From the NCBI GenBank assembly GCA_027382625.1, contig JAJKFJ010021217.1:62001-126000 (forward strand): DNA of 64,000 bases, written 5' to 3'. A program made the position numbers and the translations under genes. Origin of the DNA: Tetmemena sp. SeJ-2015. Its lineage: Eukaryota > Ciliophora > Spirotrichea > Sporadotrichida > Oxytrichidae. This document shows, piece after piece, positions 36,874 to 49,033 of the stretch. The notes beneath the pieces are model-generated. The model did not search any database. It was not told the DNA's origin and worked only from the letters and a program-made list of their open reading frames with translations. Each line of letters opens with the position of its first letter. Position 1 is the stretch's first letter.

Positions 36874-38478
36874 ATGCAGTAGTAGCAGCAACCATAGTAG
36901 AGTAAGCCAACTTTATTCTTCAGAAGTCAATCTTCTCTGAAACTTGCTATTCAACCTGAGATGATAAAGATTAGGAGCATTGTCTAACTGTTTGATTTTA
37001 GAGAGAACAAGAATCGTGCAAGTTTCAGCAGGCCACGCCTCTGATGCACCAAGGGTAAGTTTATTTCCAGTTTGTGTCAAACCTTAAATTCATCTCACGT
37101 TTTTAGATGCTGACGGAGAACCATTCAGAGGAACAGCCCATCATCGTGATGGTCAAGAGATCTTACTGCTGCTGTTGCTGTGACTTGAAGTTCGACATCC
37201 CTGCTGGACTCACCACACTCGAGGAACACTGCGGCAAGAGTACTGGTATTATGAGGCCAGGTGCCCACTGGTGCTACTGCTGTTGCAAGAGAGTTGCTTG
37301 CATGCTCACCAGAGCCATAGTCAATTACGATGCCCCTGTAAGTACTAGTGGTCACAGATATATGAGATAATGAAACTGTCTGTTCTTCACTATCTCCAAA
37401 TTGGAGAAGCCAATTTTTACTCTATATGTATAGATCCACAATTGCCCAACCAAGGACAACGCTTACATCTCAGTAGACTTGTATTTCTCTTTCAGAATGC
37501 CAACTCAGGTGGCTGAAGTGAAGAACTTTGTTTACAAATTGGGAGCTTCCAGGTTTGATGAGCTCCTCTACTCAGAGATTGATGAGAACATTCGTACCTT
37601 CATTAACGGCATCTGGCTTTCTCAGGTGTTTGATCTTAAAGGAGAGATGGCAAATAAGATGATTCTCTATTCAAATTCTTGTATTATTACATGTGATTCA
37701 GGAGCTGAACTCAAAGTTTGCTCAGTTTGGAGTGGCATTTGAAAACTGCAACGTTAAAGGAGTGCATGTGAATCAGCAGCTTACTTAAGCCCTAGAGGAG
37801 AAGACAAAGCTCAAGTACACCTTGGCCAATCATATCAAGGAATATGAAAACTAGAAGCTCACACTCGAAAATCACGAGAACTAGGAGCTCACTGATCTCA
37901 AGAGAGAGAATGAAAGAAAGATGGCAGACCTAAGAGCATAGATTGAAAGAGCAAAGGTCGAGCAGGAGCAATTGCGTATGTAAGCTAACACTACATAGGA
38001 AGTAGCAATTGTTAAGGCTGAGGAAGTCGGGTCAGTGCTTATCACCTAGGTAGAGGGAGAGAAGTCTATCGCCGAATCTAAGATCAAGGCACAAGTTATT
38101 GATATCATCAACAAAGCAAAGGCAAGTGCAAACTCTTTATAAGTAAGCTAGAAAGAGAGAGTGTGTGTGATTATTTACTCTGAGATAAGGTAAAATGAGC
38201 AGAGAGCTCAGGTTATGAACATCGAGGCTGAGGCTAAGTTGCAAGCAACAAGGGCCAAATATGCAGCCTTGGTTGAGGAAGGAAAGTCTGAGTTGAAGAA
38301 TCTGGAGGCCTTCGAGGCACTCCGCCGTCACAACTATGAGATTAGCAAGGCGAAGGCCTATGGAGAACTAGCTCAGCAACAACACAACATAGTGTTCAGT
38401 GGCAAGGCTGGAGATGCCCTCATCAGCCAAGCTTTGGATTTAGGAGATGGGTCCTCCAATCAGAAGAACAAGCAGTGA
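36874..38478 (+). CDS. SPFH/band-7 domain protein with Cys-cluster N-terminus
   Basis: Starts MQQQQQPQQSKP at 36874; an IES or intron probably splits the first coding block. After an intron at 37055-37106 comes MLTENHSEEQPIIVMVKRSY, a CCCCC cluster, DLKFDIPAGLTTLEEHCGK and GAHWCYCCCKRVACMLTRAI. A second intron at 37338-37433 and an IES at 37660 lead into the SPFH core (SVDLYFSFRMPTQVAEVKNF, KLGASRFDELLYSEIDENIR, DLKGEMANKMIQELNSKFAQ, ENCNVKGVHVNQQLTQALEE). An alpha-helical stalk of the flotillin/prohibitin type follows (RKMADLRAQIERAKVEQE, EGEKSIAESKIKAQVIDI), and TGA is at 38476-38478. SPFH proteins form membrane-associated oligomers; the Cys clusters suggest palmitoylation, which is inference. 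Confidence 0.85.
37660..37693 (+). other. IES, pointer TGATTC
   Basis: Repeat at 37660-37665 and 37694-37699. Removing 34 nt joins GEMANKMI to QELNSKFAQFGVAFE, continuous with the SPFH domain. Confidence 0.92.
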
Positions 38479-38679
38479 AAGGAGATACTTTAATCTCTTA
38501 TGTAGAAGCTCTTTCTATATATAGTGGAGGTTACAGGATTCACTGCTGCAAGGAGGATAGAATTTATTAGATTTAATCTTGAAATTATATAAAACTTTGA
38601 AATTCACTTTCTCATCTCTACTTTCATGCCTGTACACTTTTAAATTGTAAGGAGAGTGTTGGATTATAAATCTAATAAA

Positions 38680-39066
38680 ATGTCTCGACAAGTTCATCAC
38701 GGTCAGCCAGCGACAGCAAACACAGGCTCTCTAACTCCCGATCAGCGCTCTCTTATGGAAGAGCAGAAGGAATACGCTAAGATTCATAAGGCGAACATGT
38801 GCATGGCCTTCTTCTACTTCTTCACTTATGGATTCCTTTTACTGATGGTACTTGCTTGGTACCTCACACCTCAAGCGCCTAAGGTTCTCTAGGAGGAGGA
38901 TAATTTACCCAACCTAGGGACTGTGTTCAGTGGCATGATCAAGGGCTTCAATCTTAAATATAAAGTTGTGTCTCAAAGTTCATTTGAAATGGAGTTGAAT
39001 ACCAAACCAGTAACAGATAGCTTTGAAGGGGAGAATCAGAAGGATGGCCTTGGCTTACTACTATGA
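38680..39066 (+). CDS. Small single-pass membrane protein, family unknown
   Basis: 128 codons with no interruption: MSRQVHHGQPATANTGSLTP, then a hydrophilic stretch, one long hydrophobic segment (CMAFFYFFTYGFLLLMVLAW), YLTPQAPKVLQEEDNLPN and a C-terminal part ending DGLGLLL and TGA 39064-39066. A Met eight codons upstream (38656) is also in frame. One membrane helix is predicted. I do not recognise the family; the size and layout suit a small organelle or ER membrane subunit, which is speculation. Confidence 0.65.
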
Positions 39067-39293
39067 TCACACTTATGGGAATAGCAACTTAACAAATATT
39101 GAATAATTAAAATACTCTTCTGCAAGAGAGAGTTTCTTTCAAAGCATGAGGTAGAATTGAGATGGGTGATATTGGTATTTCATTTGAGGAAAATTTGATG
39201 ACTCAATTATTTTCGAATCTATTCTATGATAAGGTTGTGATTAGCTCATTCTGAAATCTTTTGAAATAATATATTTGGTAAATTTGATTTGCA

Positions 39294-40589
39294 ATGGAGA
39301 AGGTTATCACTTTGATGAGCAGTTCAGCAGGTAAATATTAATTTGAGCTATCCCTAACTTGCAACTCAAATAGACTATAGAGATAAGCAGCTGAAATGTC
39401 TCTACTACGCTTCCCTCTATTTATAATATTTTCAATATATCTAATTTAATTAGAGATAGTTTATTTGAAGTGGCACTTGCACAACCTAGTAGACGGCCAA
39501 GATTCTAAAGCTTTGAAGTTTCTTAGATTAGCTGGTAAGACTGAATTATGTTTCTATTTAGTTTGCTAATGGAATCCTAAATTAGTCTTTGAAGCTATAA
39601 TCAGGTTATAACTTAATATACTGCTTTAGAAAGTCTATTCAAGGCTAGACAGTATTTGAGGCTGTTTAAGTTCCTTTAAAGTTTCAAGGAAGCTTTTACA
39701 AACTTATTATATTCTCCTCCTCCCATCCACCAAAAGATAAAATATCACAGAGAAAAACTTACTCTAACTTAAAAAGTTATAATTTGTAGGAGACCATCCC
39801 TTTTTATTATTGTGTATGACCAAAAGGTGTACAAGGAATCTGAGCAGCACGCATAATTGCATTTACAAAAGTCGAAGAGTATACCTGCTTAAGTGAGTCA
39901 CCTGCCTGGAGTTCCATCCCCAAAGAATAAGAAGATAGGGCTCCTCAATATCCTCAAAGCCGCATCTTGCTTTTTTGATGGCATCTACACACTCTTTGAT
40001 AATCTGGAAATTCTCTCGTTCCATTTCCTATCTCAAAGAGCTACAAGTAGTTCTAATTAATAATTGAGTGCTCAGAATAACAAAGATATACTTAAGTCAG
40101 ATGTTAATCTGAGAGCACAGTATCTATAACTAGGAGCCTCAAAGTCTCTCACTCTTGGTCATTTAGCAGCTTGGGCTTGGCTTATAAAACAGCTATTGAA
40201 TCTAGTTTGGCAGACCCTCTAATCAATTCAGCTTTCAATCAAGGAAGAGAAGCTTTAAAAAATTTCACAACTTAATTATATCACATTTTTTAAAGCTGTT
40301 GAGGAAGCTAAAGCGATTCAACGAAAGTAACAGCAGCTCTCAAGAAACTTAGAACTCTCACTATGAAGTTCAGAATCTATATTTGCAAAAACTCGCACGA
40401 AGTAATCTTCTCAAAGTCAAACTCTCTTTATAACTAGTGAAAACGATTGCGGATTTGCTAATAGCAATTCAAGTAACAGGGCTTACCAAGAAATGGTTTA
40501 TTTAAGAGTTTAGTGACTCAATGCTCGGAATAGCTGGAGTAACTAGCGCTTTAATTCAGCTGTGGACTCATCACAATAAAAGTTTATGA
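39294..40589 (+). CDS. PEX11-like peroxisomal membrane protein
   Basis: Begins MEKVITLMSSSAG (39294). Coding blocks in order: LHNLVDGQDSKALKFLRLAG, SLFKARQYLRLFKFLQSFKE, CFFDGIYTLFDNLEILS, GHLAAWAWLIKQLLNLVWQ and the C-terminal KTIADLLIAIQVTGLTKKWF, then DSMLGIAGVTSALIQLW, with TGA 40587-40589. The order of amphipathic start, DGQDK-like motif, KSxRL-like helix and C-terminal glycine-rich hydrophobic pair is that of PEX11, which elongates and divides peroxisomes. Frame changes between blocks (near 39340-39460, 39560-39610, 39740-39960, 40260-40320) show several IESs whose pointers I did not fix. A weaker alternative is another small membrane protein. Confidence 0.7.
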
Positions 40590-40737
40590 ATACACAAGCA
40601 ACTGATAAAGTTAGAGCAGATTAAAAATGGATGAAGTATTTATATTAGAGTGAAGGTGCTTCTTAATTTCAATAAGAAAATTACTTTAAACTTAATGATT
40701 TTAAGTTAAAGAAATTACAGTTTCAAGTATATTAACT

Positions 40738-43514
40738 TCAACTTGGCTTGAATATCCTGCCTACTCCTCCTGAAACACAGCAACCTGCGTTTTTCTTCTT
40801 TTTACTTATTCTCCTTTATAAATTAATTGATAAAGTATATAAAATAAACTGCTTATTTTCCTACTTCAACTTATCATATGTCTGCTCTTCATCCTTTCTA
40901 GAACTGACTGGAGTATTGCCCGCAGTCTTGCTCTGGTAATTAGACTCTGTGTAGTCTTTAGAGTTCCTGCTAAAGCAACCATTTGAACTGCTACCACCCC
41001 CTTATCTTCTATTCATGGGTTTGAGAGTTCGCTGCATCTGACTTCCCTTAAATCAATTTATCAACATACTAGCATGCTAAAAGATTGCACTCTTAGGTTT
41101 ATCAGAGAGTTAGCTGGAGGATAGCTATGGACTTAGGAAGTCTTCCTTATTTTAGCCAAAGAGGTCTCTCTCAGGTCTTTTTAGTTGCTAAGTTTTCTGC
41201 ATTAATTAGTCACCTTCAGCATCCCTCAAATATACTATACTCTCAAACTAATGCGGCATCGCTATTCCTTATTTTAAAGATCCTAAAAATTTATTCCTTA
41301 AGCATTTTCTAATTAGCTAATAATCATGACTTTGATCTGATTGAGGGAGTTCAAAGAATTCTCATCAAAATGTTGCTTGTTTCTTCCTCTGTTGGCTCTA
41401 ATTTCTCTTCCCAATTTACTTTCCTCATACCCGAACTGGTCATACTTCTCAAAATAAAGTTTATTCTTTACAGTTTAATAATCTAAGTTCACCATCTCAA
41501 AGTCTAAGTCTCGATTGGAGTTGTTGTGCAAAATCTTTGAGATGAATTAGTTGCTGCTCTCATTTAGCCCAAAGATATCATCATCCCTCTTTGATAAGAT
41601 ACATTTTATAAGCATTAAGAATTTTGGTCTTTGCCTAAATGACTCTCTTCCCAGTGGGAGGCTTGCGATTCACATCCTTAGATTCAATCAACATAGACAT
41701 GAGCTTATTTATAAGATTTGACTCCCTAGGATTGATAAGGGGCCGCACCTGCTCCCAAATGTAAAGTTTACAATTATCCCTCATCATCCTCGTTATAGTC
41801 TAAGTTTTGCAGAAAAGAGAAGGTCTTCTTCAAGTTCAAGGCTTTCTTATCAGTCACACCAGATCTAGATTTTGCGTCTGCTCCTTCCTCATTTCTAAAA
41901 TTAAAAATAAAAGATAATCTACCCTTGAGGAGATTAGTGGAGAGATTCAGACCATCAGATTTAAGACCCTTGGAGAAGATACTACCTGAGGATTTATCTT
42001 GTCCTTGCTTGTTCTCTCTTCCAATCTCAAGCAGTCTTTGCTTTCCAAAGGAGAGGTTTGAGTTGGCCAGTTTAATTGCAGAGATTATTTATTGCTGCAA
42101 ACTTGGACTCAGCTGATTGAAGCTAACTATTTATTGAGATTCATTTGAGTCCATAGGAGAAGGTGCATCCTTAGAAGATTGAGTCTTATTCTATAAAGGC
42201 ACTGGCTTTACATTTTTATCATTGGCTGCCACAGCTGGCTTTAAGTTCTGAGTCTCGTGCTTCAGTTTATATTGAGTAATAATATAAAGTGCAATACATA
42301 GTAGTTTCAGTTGTAGCATGATACTTTGGATGCTCCAAAATATGATTCATCTTTTTATTCAGAAGCATTTATTGATGCTAAGCTAACTCTCCTCAAGGAA
42401 TCGAATAACTTCATAGAGAACTTCATTCTGCTTCGCTTTGAATTACACTATCAGTCTCGCCTGCACTAACATCTCATACTATTTGTTCTTCTCCTTGTTT
42501 AGTTAGGCCAAAGAGAATTCTAAGTCTTGAATCGACTCATGCAGTTCCTTGCTCGACTGCTTCAAGTACATCCACAAAAGCAAGTTGCCAGTCTCTCGGT
42601 TCAAACTTTCAAAATTCTTGTTCTCTATAAAGTTGCAAAAATGAATGAGGTGCTTACGAGTGGCGAGCTTGTACTTTTGCTTGAATTCTTGCAGCTGGCT
42701 GATGATGTCAGCGTCTATCAAGTCGATTGAGTAGTTCTTCAGCTCGCCTAAAAGGATCTGATACCTCTTAATCACTAACTAACAACAGGGATTAGAAGGG
42801 GATGCTAATAGATAGTTACTTTGAATTGGGCCCAAGAGAGAACTCTGTAATGAAGATATGATTATTGAATATGAAATAAGTTTAAATGAAGCATAGTGAG
42901 AAGACATTTGCCAAAGTCCATTAGCAAATCACAAGGAGTCTCTATAGCTATGATGTTCAAAGAGTGGTCCTCTGTAAAAGCAGTGAGTTTCTGCACACAC
43001 ATGGCTGAGAGTTCATCAAGTTGAGTGTTGGCCTTATAGTACTGCTCCTCTTTAACCTCTTTCTACTTTTTGAGTTGTTTGTAGCTGCTGTTGTATTACT
43101 CCGACCAAGAATTGTTTTGTAAGATTGTCAACTTGTTCTAAATATCAGTTTAAGAATATGAAAGAATAAGAAATGAACATCTGATTGATAATTGGCTTTA
43201 TACAAAACCATTGAGCAGATGAAGCTCTGCTTATGAAATATTCTTACATCTTCAAGTTGCTTGAGTGCCTTTGCCAGATATCATTTGAGTTTGAGATTAA
43301 CTTTCTTCAATTTCTCTGATAAGAATACATTAGTGTTGAGTAAAAGAGAATAAATATTATTTTGAGTTGTTTAAAATGAAGACTTTATTTGATTACCTAT
43401 GTCATTTTCATTTTTATTTGACTGTTGATGTGATTGTTGCTGGTCGGTTAGTTTGCTCTATGGTTATAAATCCTGGGGAGAGGTGATGCTCGCTTAGCTC
43501 TATAATCTTAACAT
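40738..43514 (-). CDS. Coiled-coil protein, family unknown
   Basis: Starts MLRLQSQASITSPQDLQPQ at 43514. It continues through EKLKKVNLKLKQLED, NNSWSEQYNSSYKQLKKQK, KANTQLDELSAMCVQKLTAF, IIAIETPCDLLMDFGKCL, MIKRYQILLGELKNYSIDLI and KQSSKELHESIQDLEFSLA. This run of long helices over about 300 residues could be a BAR-like or spectrin-like domain. A Gln/Ser-rich linker follows (DAPSPMDSNESQQIVSFNQL), then EQVRPLINPRESNLINKLM, KYDQFGYEESKLGREIRANR and a Ser/Lys-rich tail. One IES is certain (43267). A GT-AG intron of about 130 nt lies near 43150-43245. The stop near 40738 is tentative because the last frame change was not resolved. Confidence 0.65.
43267..43290 (-). other. Short IES (24 nt), pointer ACTCAA
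   Basis: Plus-strand TTGAGT at 43261-43266 and 43285-43290. The unit is a multiple of three and carries an in-frame TGA. Removal gives KVNLKLKQLED. Confidence 0.75.
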
Positions 43515-43939
43515 TAAAATGAATGAATGAAGCATATATATATTCATTTTGAGTTTTATCTTAGTTAACGACATTCACAAAATAAGAGCACAATAAATCA
43601 TCATTTTTGAAAATATTTAGATTTTATGTAAGTGTTACCTCTTTTTACTTTATCATTTTACTCATTTTAAATATATTGAAATAATCTTCTCATTGCAACT
43701 TACTTACTTAGTGGAGCTGGTTTGTGAGTATGAAATATTGAGAAAATAAATTTAAAGCTTGTTTCTTCTTGTTTATGTTCTTCATTTAATTATTTTTGCA
43801 GCTATAACTAGATGAGATTTTCAAACTGAACTCAAAGATCCATAAGGATATAGACTACTTCCAAGACACAAGTCCAAATGTGAAGATAGTTAGGCAAGGA
43901 TTATATATATTAAGGGGAGGGGAAAATATGAGAACTATT
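43515..43939. other. Mostly noncoding, with a possible plus-strand coding fragment
   Basis: The left part is AT-rich. At 43800-43990 the plus strand reads LDEIFKLNSKIHKDIDYFQD, then TSPNVKIVRQ, preceded by a T-rich stretch ending in GCAG that looks like an intron acceptor. No gene could be built around it. It may be an isolated coding segment of a rearranged gene or chance. Confidence 0.3.
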
Positions 43940-46399
43940 TCAAGACATTCTTTCTTCATAGTGAGAGGAGTTAGCCGCAGTAGCCCTCCTTCCCTGGCCT
44001 CTCGTCTTGATCGTACCTTTATTCTTTAAGTTCACTCTTCTCTCCTTCGAATGAACTTTAATACAATTAAAAAATGCAAGTTACATCTTAGACTAAAGAT
44101 TATTATATAACTTTAGAGACATAATCAGAGCGAGAAAGTCTAGCCAAGGGAGTGCTTGAATCCTAAGATCTCCTGTTGGGACGTCTTTCAGAGTCGCGAC
44201 TTTGATCAAAGCTCTCTATCTGACTCTCCTTCGCAGAGCTCACCATCTCGTACCAAGATGAGTATGGGGAGCACTTTTCATCCTCCTCAGAGTTATATTC
44301 AAAGGGAACTCTGCTCAAATAAGTTAATAGTTACAGTCTATGGGCTCAAAGATCTAGAACTCATTCCTGATATTCCTCACAAGCCGCAGAGGTTAACCAT
44401 TTAAGAATTCGTCTATTCTAGTCGAGAGCTCCTCTTTGCACATCTCAATGTGATTATCTACTATCTCTTCATCAGTCTCAAAGTCATCGTCATGTTCGTG
44501 ATAGATCAAGTTCTCTTCAAGCATCTTGAACGCATCTCAAAATTGCCAATACAATTTAAACTGACACATTTTTACACGCATCCTTGGATGAGAACTTGAA
44601 GATCTATCTGTCGAGGAAAAGTCTGAAAGGGCGCTTGACTATCCTTGATCTCTTGACCTTCCTCTCTCTTGAATTGCCTTCTACTAATTGCTTCAAGTAA
44701 AGCACCTTTTCTTCAAAGTTGATCTTTCTCATCTTAGTGGCGCATCTACTTGGGTAATAGCTACTCCTGTAGGGGGAGCTCTCTTTTGCTGGCTTCAAAT
44801 GCTGTGATCTGTTATTAGAGCGACGATTCTGATGGTTAGAGGATCTTTCGCTTTAAAGTCTCTGTGAAAGAATAGCGAAATTGTTGGAGTCTTATCTGAA
44901 ATCAGTTTGCTGATTTCTCTCAGATTGAGATTTAACAAAGGGATTCTGAGGATGGAAAGGAGTGCTACTTCTGCGGTTGTCTCTAATGGACGATTACTGG
45001 TGCATCCTTTAGCGAGCTGCATTGAAGCTTGCATGAGTTGAGCGCTCATTCAAGTCAAGAGAAGAGCTTTCGTCCTCCAAGAAATGCCTATTTCCTAAAC
45101 CAAATTATTAAGATCTTTCAGAGATTATGATTAAGGAATGGAGGGAGGGAGGTGACTTACCATCAACAAATTAAGCATACTTCCTTTTCTTATTTTTCTG
45201 ACCAACTAGTCTTTAAGCTCCATTAAACGATGCTTGGTTTTAGAAGGAGACGTTCATATCTAAGAAACTCTTTTCCTTTGATCTCTTCTCATCTTTTGCT
45301 TCTAGATAAATTTATCTATAAGCCTTAAAAATAATACGCATTAGATGTTGGCAGGCTTCTTGAGTTTATGAGAATCTAAACTTTATTATAGGAAGGCCAA
45401 AAAATTTTTCTATGAGAGACTAGGTGACTATGATCATGAGGAATATCCTTTCTCATATCTGTAGTCTTATCGCAGTCTTAGGGATTTGGAAGTATGACAG
45501 GCTTTTCTCTCGCCTTTTGACTTTGTCTTTGAGCCAACTCTCTTTTCCTTGAGCTCTTCAAAGTAGGAAAACTTCTCTTCCTCCTCGCTCTCTTCGCCCT
45601 CATATGAGCGTCTCGAGAAGTTAGAATTTCTATTACGGTCTCTAGTTTCTTAGGCTAAATTAAATTCAAATGCTAAAGCCAACTTACTTGCAATAATTTA
45701 AAAGCTCTGATGCACTTAGTTAACTCAATCATCTAAGCTTTGGAAGGGCCCTTGGTCTCTTCGCTGCACAGAGAGTCTCTCCTCTAGCCTTATCTCAGAG
45801 CTTGCACCTGATTCTAGCTAGGTAGCACAATAATGATAATATTTCCTTATGGAATGAATGGCAAAGTTTAAATTCTAAGGTTGCTGTTGCTAGAGAGCCT
45901 TAGAGTAACTATCCAAGCTCAGGTTTAAACTCCTGCTGCGGCCTGAGCTTTGACTCCTTTGCATAATTTCCTTCGTCTCCTCTCTGACCTTTAATCGCTC
46001 AAACCTTGACTTGATTTACACCTAGGGTACTCTAAACCCTCCGTCCCTAGCTTAAGTGGAACTGCTCTGAAATATATTCAAAAAAAAACAACCAGTAAAT
46101 AAAATTGAAAACTGAAAAGAGGACTTAGATTCTTCATAATTTTTAAGAGCATGGGAGTTTCCTCTTCTATTGTGAGATGGTTTATCTTCTATCGTCTAAG
46201 AGTTGTGAGATCGGCTCAGGGAATTGAACTTCTCTTTCGCTTATTGATTCTAGAGCATAAAAACAATCATCCTTAATATTCTATTTTAAATTTATGATTG
46301 ATTCTTCTGACTATGTTAGTTCTGGGATGACAAATTGCTTTCATAAGTTCTAGAATCAGCAACTCTTGGAATGGCAATCGTCACTCTCTTCCTGCTCAT
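43940..46399 (-). CDS. Ser/Arg/Gln-rich protein, unknown
   Basis: Starts MSRKRVTIAIPRVADSRTYE at 46399 and ends at TGA 43942-43940 after TAANSSHYEERMS. Blocks include SRFERLKVREETKEIMQRSQ, SGRSRSLNLSLDSYSKAL, EEEEKFSYFEELKEKRVG, ERSTHASFNAARQRMHQQ, KMRKINFEEKVLYLKQLVE, ENLIYHEHDDDFETDEEIVD and MVSSAKESQIESFDQSRDSE. Composition (Ser/Arg dipeptides and charged runs) suggests a disordered scaffold or a cytoskeletal or nuclear protein; nothing more specific can be said. Frame changes around 46090-46150, 45650-45700, 45300-45450, 44530-44600 and 44290-44400 mark IESs. A hydrophobic insert near 46100 (FILFTGCFF-like) is probably IES read-through. Confidence 0.55.
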
Positions 46400-46760
46400 A
46401 GCTTGAGGGACTATACAAAAGTTTGCTTCTTAATTAGAAGGATCTAATTAGTTAAGTAAAAGAAATTTGAATTAAGAATGATTGCATCTTTTTTTATTTA
46501 AAGTTACGATTTTTGAATTGCTGCTGTTGTTGCGCACTAGACTAGCTTCTACTGTTCTTCATTGAATTAATTTGTTAATTTTCAAATTTAACTCACTGTT
46601 TTATAATCTCACGATGAATATCAAAAGTCTTATTATTTTCTTCTTACCTAAAATCTCTAAAAAATTCCTTCACTTTTTCCTTCCTTCATTGATTAAACTA
46701 CAGCCTTAATTTAAAGAAAGCATTAGAAAACAACAATTGATGAAATTAAGAATTGTTAAC
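46400..46760. other. Intergenic AT-rich region
   Basis: Spacer between the end of the secreted-protein gene and the start of the Ser/Arg-rich gene. T-rich; no feature recognised. Confidence 0.4.
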
Positions 46761-48849
46761 TCATTAGAAATAGCCATCAAAGCTGTTCTCAATAGTCTGA
46801 GTTGTATTAGGGCAATAGAAGGGAAACAGCCCTGTGAAGCATTCGAATATCTTGGGCGGATTCTTCCCCACCAGAGAATAGTTGAAGCAGTTTTCGTTTG
46901 AGTAGTTCGTGTAAGGAGGCGGGCAATCCTTAAAGCCATCATCGTAAAGGAAATGCTTCGTGTAGTTGTAAACTTAGAATAATAGAGAAAAAATATCATC
47001 TTCATGTTAATCATTAGACTTTAGTAGGTCTTGTTGTGGACCCAAGTAACATTCTTGGACTTATTGTTGCTGAAACCAAGATAGTCGTATCTGATTGGGT
47101 ATTCATAGGGTTGCAGAAACACACTGTCAGCCTTCGTGAAGTTTCCAGTGGCGTTTGAGTAATAGACTCGCCTGTTTCCGGCCAGATAGTAAGTTACCCT
47201 CCAGTCCACGTAGATGCTCATGTTGTTCACCATCAGGAAGGGGAAAGTGGAGGAGAGGGAGAGGTCTTTAGCCTTATTGACTGCGTAGTAGGAATCTTGA
47301 AAGCGGAATTCATTCATGTACTAGTGGTGGTCAAACACGTAGATCCCGAGCAGTCTATTGAACTAAGAATATAAATAGAGATATCTTATAAAGATAAATG
47401 ATAAATTTAACTTCAATCTCGCTCTGATTTCAGCGTAGGCATAAGTACCTATGCTCATATGAAACCCTTGATTTGATCTTAGAGATTCAAAGGCCTTTCC
47501 TGGAGGGAGTCCAGGTATCCCTACAAAAGCGTATGGATGATAGAACTAGGTGTGCACCATAGGATCTGAATCCTCCAGACCTCTCACTAAAGTCTTGTTT
47601 CCGAAAGTAGGAGCGTGATTATTCATGATCTCCATGATGTTGAGAGCTCCACACTAGATCAGCACATCTCCCAGTTCTCAAGAGAAAAATATTAATCCTC
47701 CAATAAGAACTACTTACTTTGAAAAGTTGAGTTCCCAGGCGTTTTGAGAGACAACCACGATGAAAAACTTATTGTCGTACTCCTTGATCTTGCGAGCCAT
47801 ATCATGAGCTATCTTGAATCTGTTGACTCTAGTGTAGTTGAAAAGATTAGTCTCTGAGATTGAGTACTCCAGAGTGTTGACATTCAGAGTCAAGTTTCTG
47901 TAGATCATGTCTGTATTAGTGTTGATCTCAGTTGCTGGCTATTCTAACATCATGTCATAGACTGCGCTGTAAACTTTCTTCAAAGTGAATCAACTGAATA
48001 CAGCCAGATAGAGTCCTCGCATTACTGCATGATTCAGGATTACAGTATCATCTATCATGAACTATAATTAAATAATCCTTATTGAGATGGTGACTTTAGA
48101 TTTTGATTTGAATCTATCATGATGATGGAAGAGTTGTGATTTCTAGCTCCAGTTCCTCGTGCGTAGATATGAGCGTATTCATTTGCCTCTTAAGTGGGTT
48201 GCATTTTGGTAATAAGAACTCTATAATCGCACCAAGCGCTGTTACCTGCCTATGTTGTTGAAGTGTTTCTTACTCTGAACTTGTATGGCTTGCCTAAAAT
48301 CAGAATAGTGAGCAAATATTTTTCCTCAAAGTCTTACTTGGCAGCAAGTTATCAAAGAGGAAGTACGTTTAAGTTCCCAGAGTAAAGGACTAGCAGTTCT
48401 GCCAAAAAGATGTCCTGCTGGTAAGTCTGATTGAAATAGGTATGATTCATAAGCGTTGGGTAGAACACCATGTTTGAGGCGAGGACTGCGGCCTATATTC
48501 AGTCAAATCTAAAACCGTCTGTTAAACTTTGATGAGCTGAGTAAGAGAGTGCTGATAATTAAGTCGCACTCTAATTATTTCTGAGACTTATTGTCGCTCT
48601 AAAACTTACATCGTTTCTTTCGCAGAATTAAACCTCAGTCTAATAATTGAAGCCAGTATTTTTAGCAGGCTCCCAAACCAGTCTGATAGAGTGGTAGGTT
48701 ATTTGGAATTGTTCGTAGCTGGCCAGTTCAGGTCAGGTCTTCCACTCGTCTGGGAAAGGCTTGAACTTCTGCATGGTTATAGAGTTCCTATTGATCAGAG
48801 GCAAGAAGGAAAATAGAAGAATAAGAGACAGGAAATAGCACTCTCTCAT
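46761..48849 (-). CDS. Large secreted or surface glycoprotein, FN3-like part
   Basis: The ATG at 48849 opens a signal peptide (MRECYFLSLILLFSFLPLI). Next come HSIRLVWEPAKNTGFN and GKPYKFRVRNTSTTQAG, which look like strands of a fibronectin type III domain. Then follow ASNMVFYPTLMNHTYFNQTY, DMARKIKEYDNKFFIVVVSQ, FGNKTLVRGLEDSDPMVHT, NNMSIYVDWRVTYYLAGNRR and a Cys/Asn-rich end (FKDCPPPYTNYSNENCFNYS), closing at TGA 46763-46761. At least ten N-x-S/T sites are visible. Family and role are unknown; a surface protein is the likely reading. An in-frame TGA about 40 codons after the start (near 48738) probably lies in a very short IES; other IESs are near 48560-48600, 48310-48350, 47960-48070, 47650-47710, 47360-47410 and 46975-47020. 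Confidence 0.6.
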
Positions 48850-49033
48850 TTCAGAACAATTATAGAATACTTAATTATCGCGACTCTCGATTTCTATTGG
48901 CTTAATTTATTGTTGCATAAATCATATCTTGAGTATTTAAAGGAGAAATTTAATATCATCTATATCCGCAAACGATGAGTGTTTTGTTAAGAGGAATGAA
49001 CGAAATTAATCATTGCTTTTTCTTATGCTCTTT

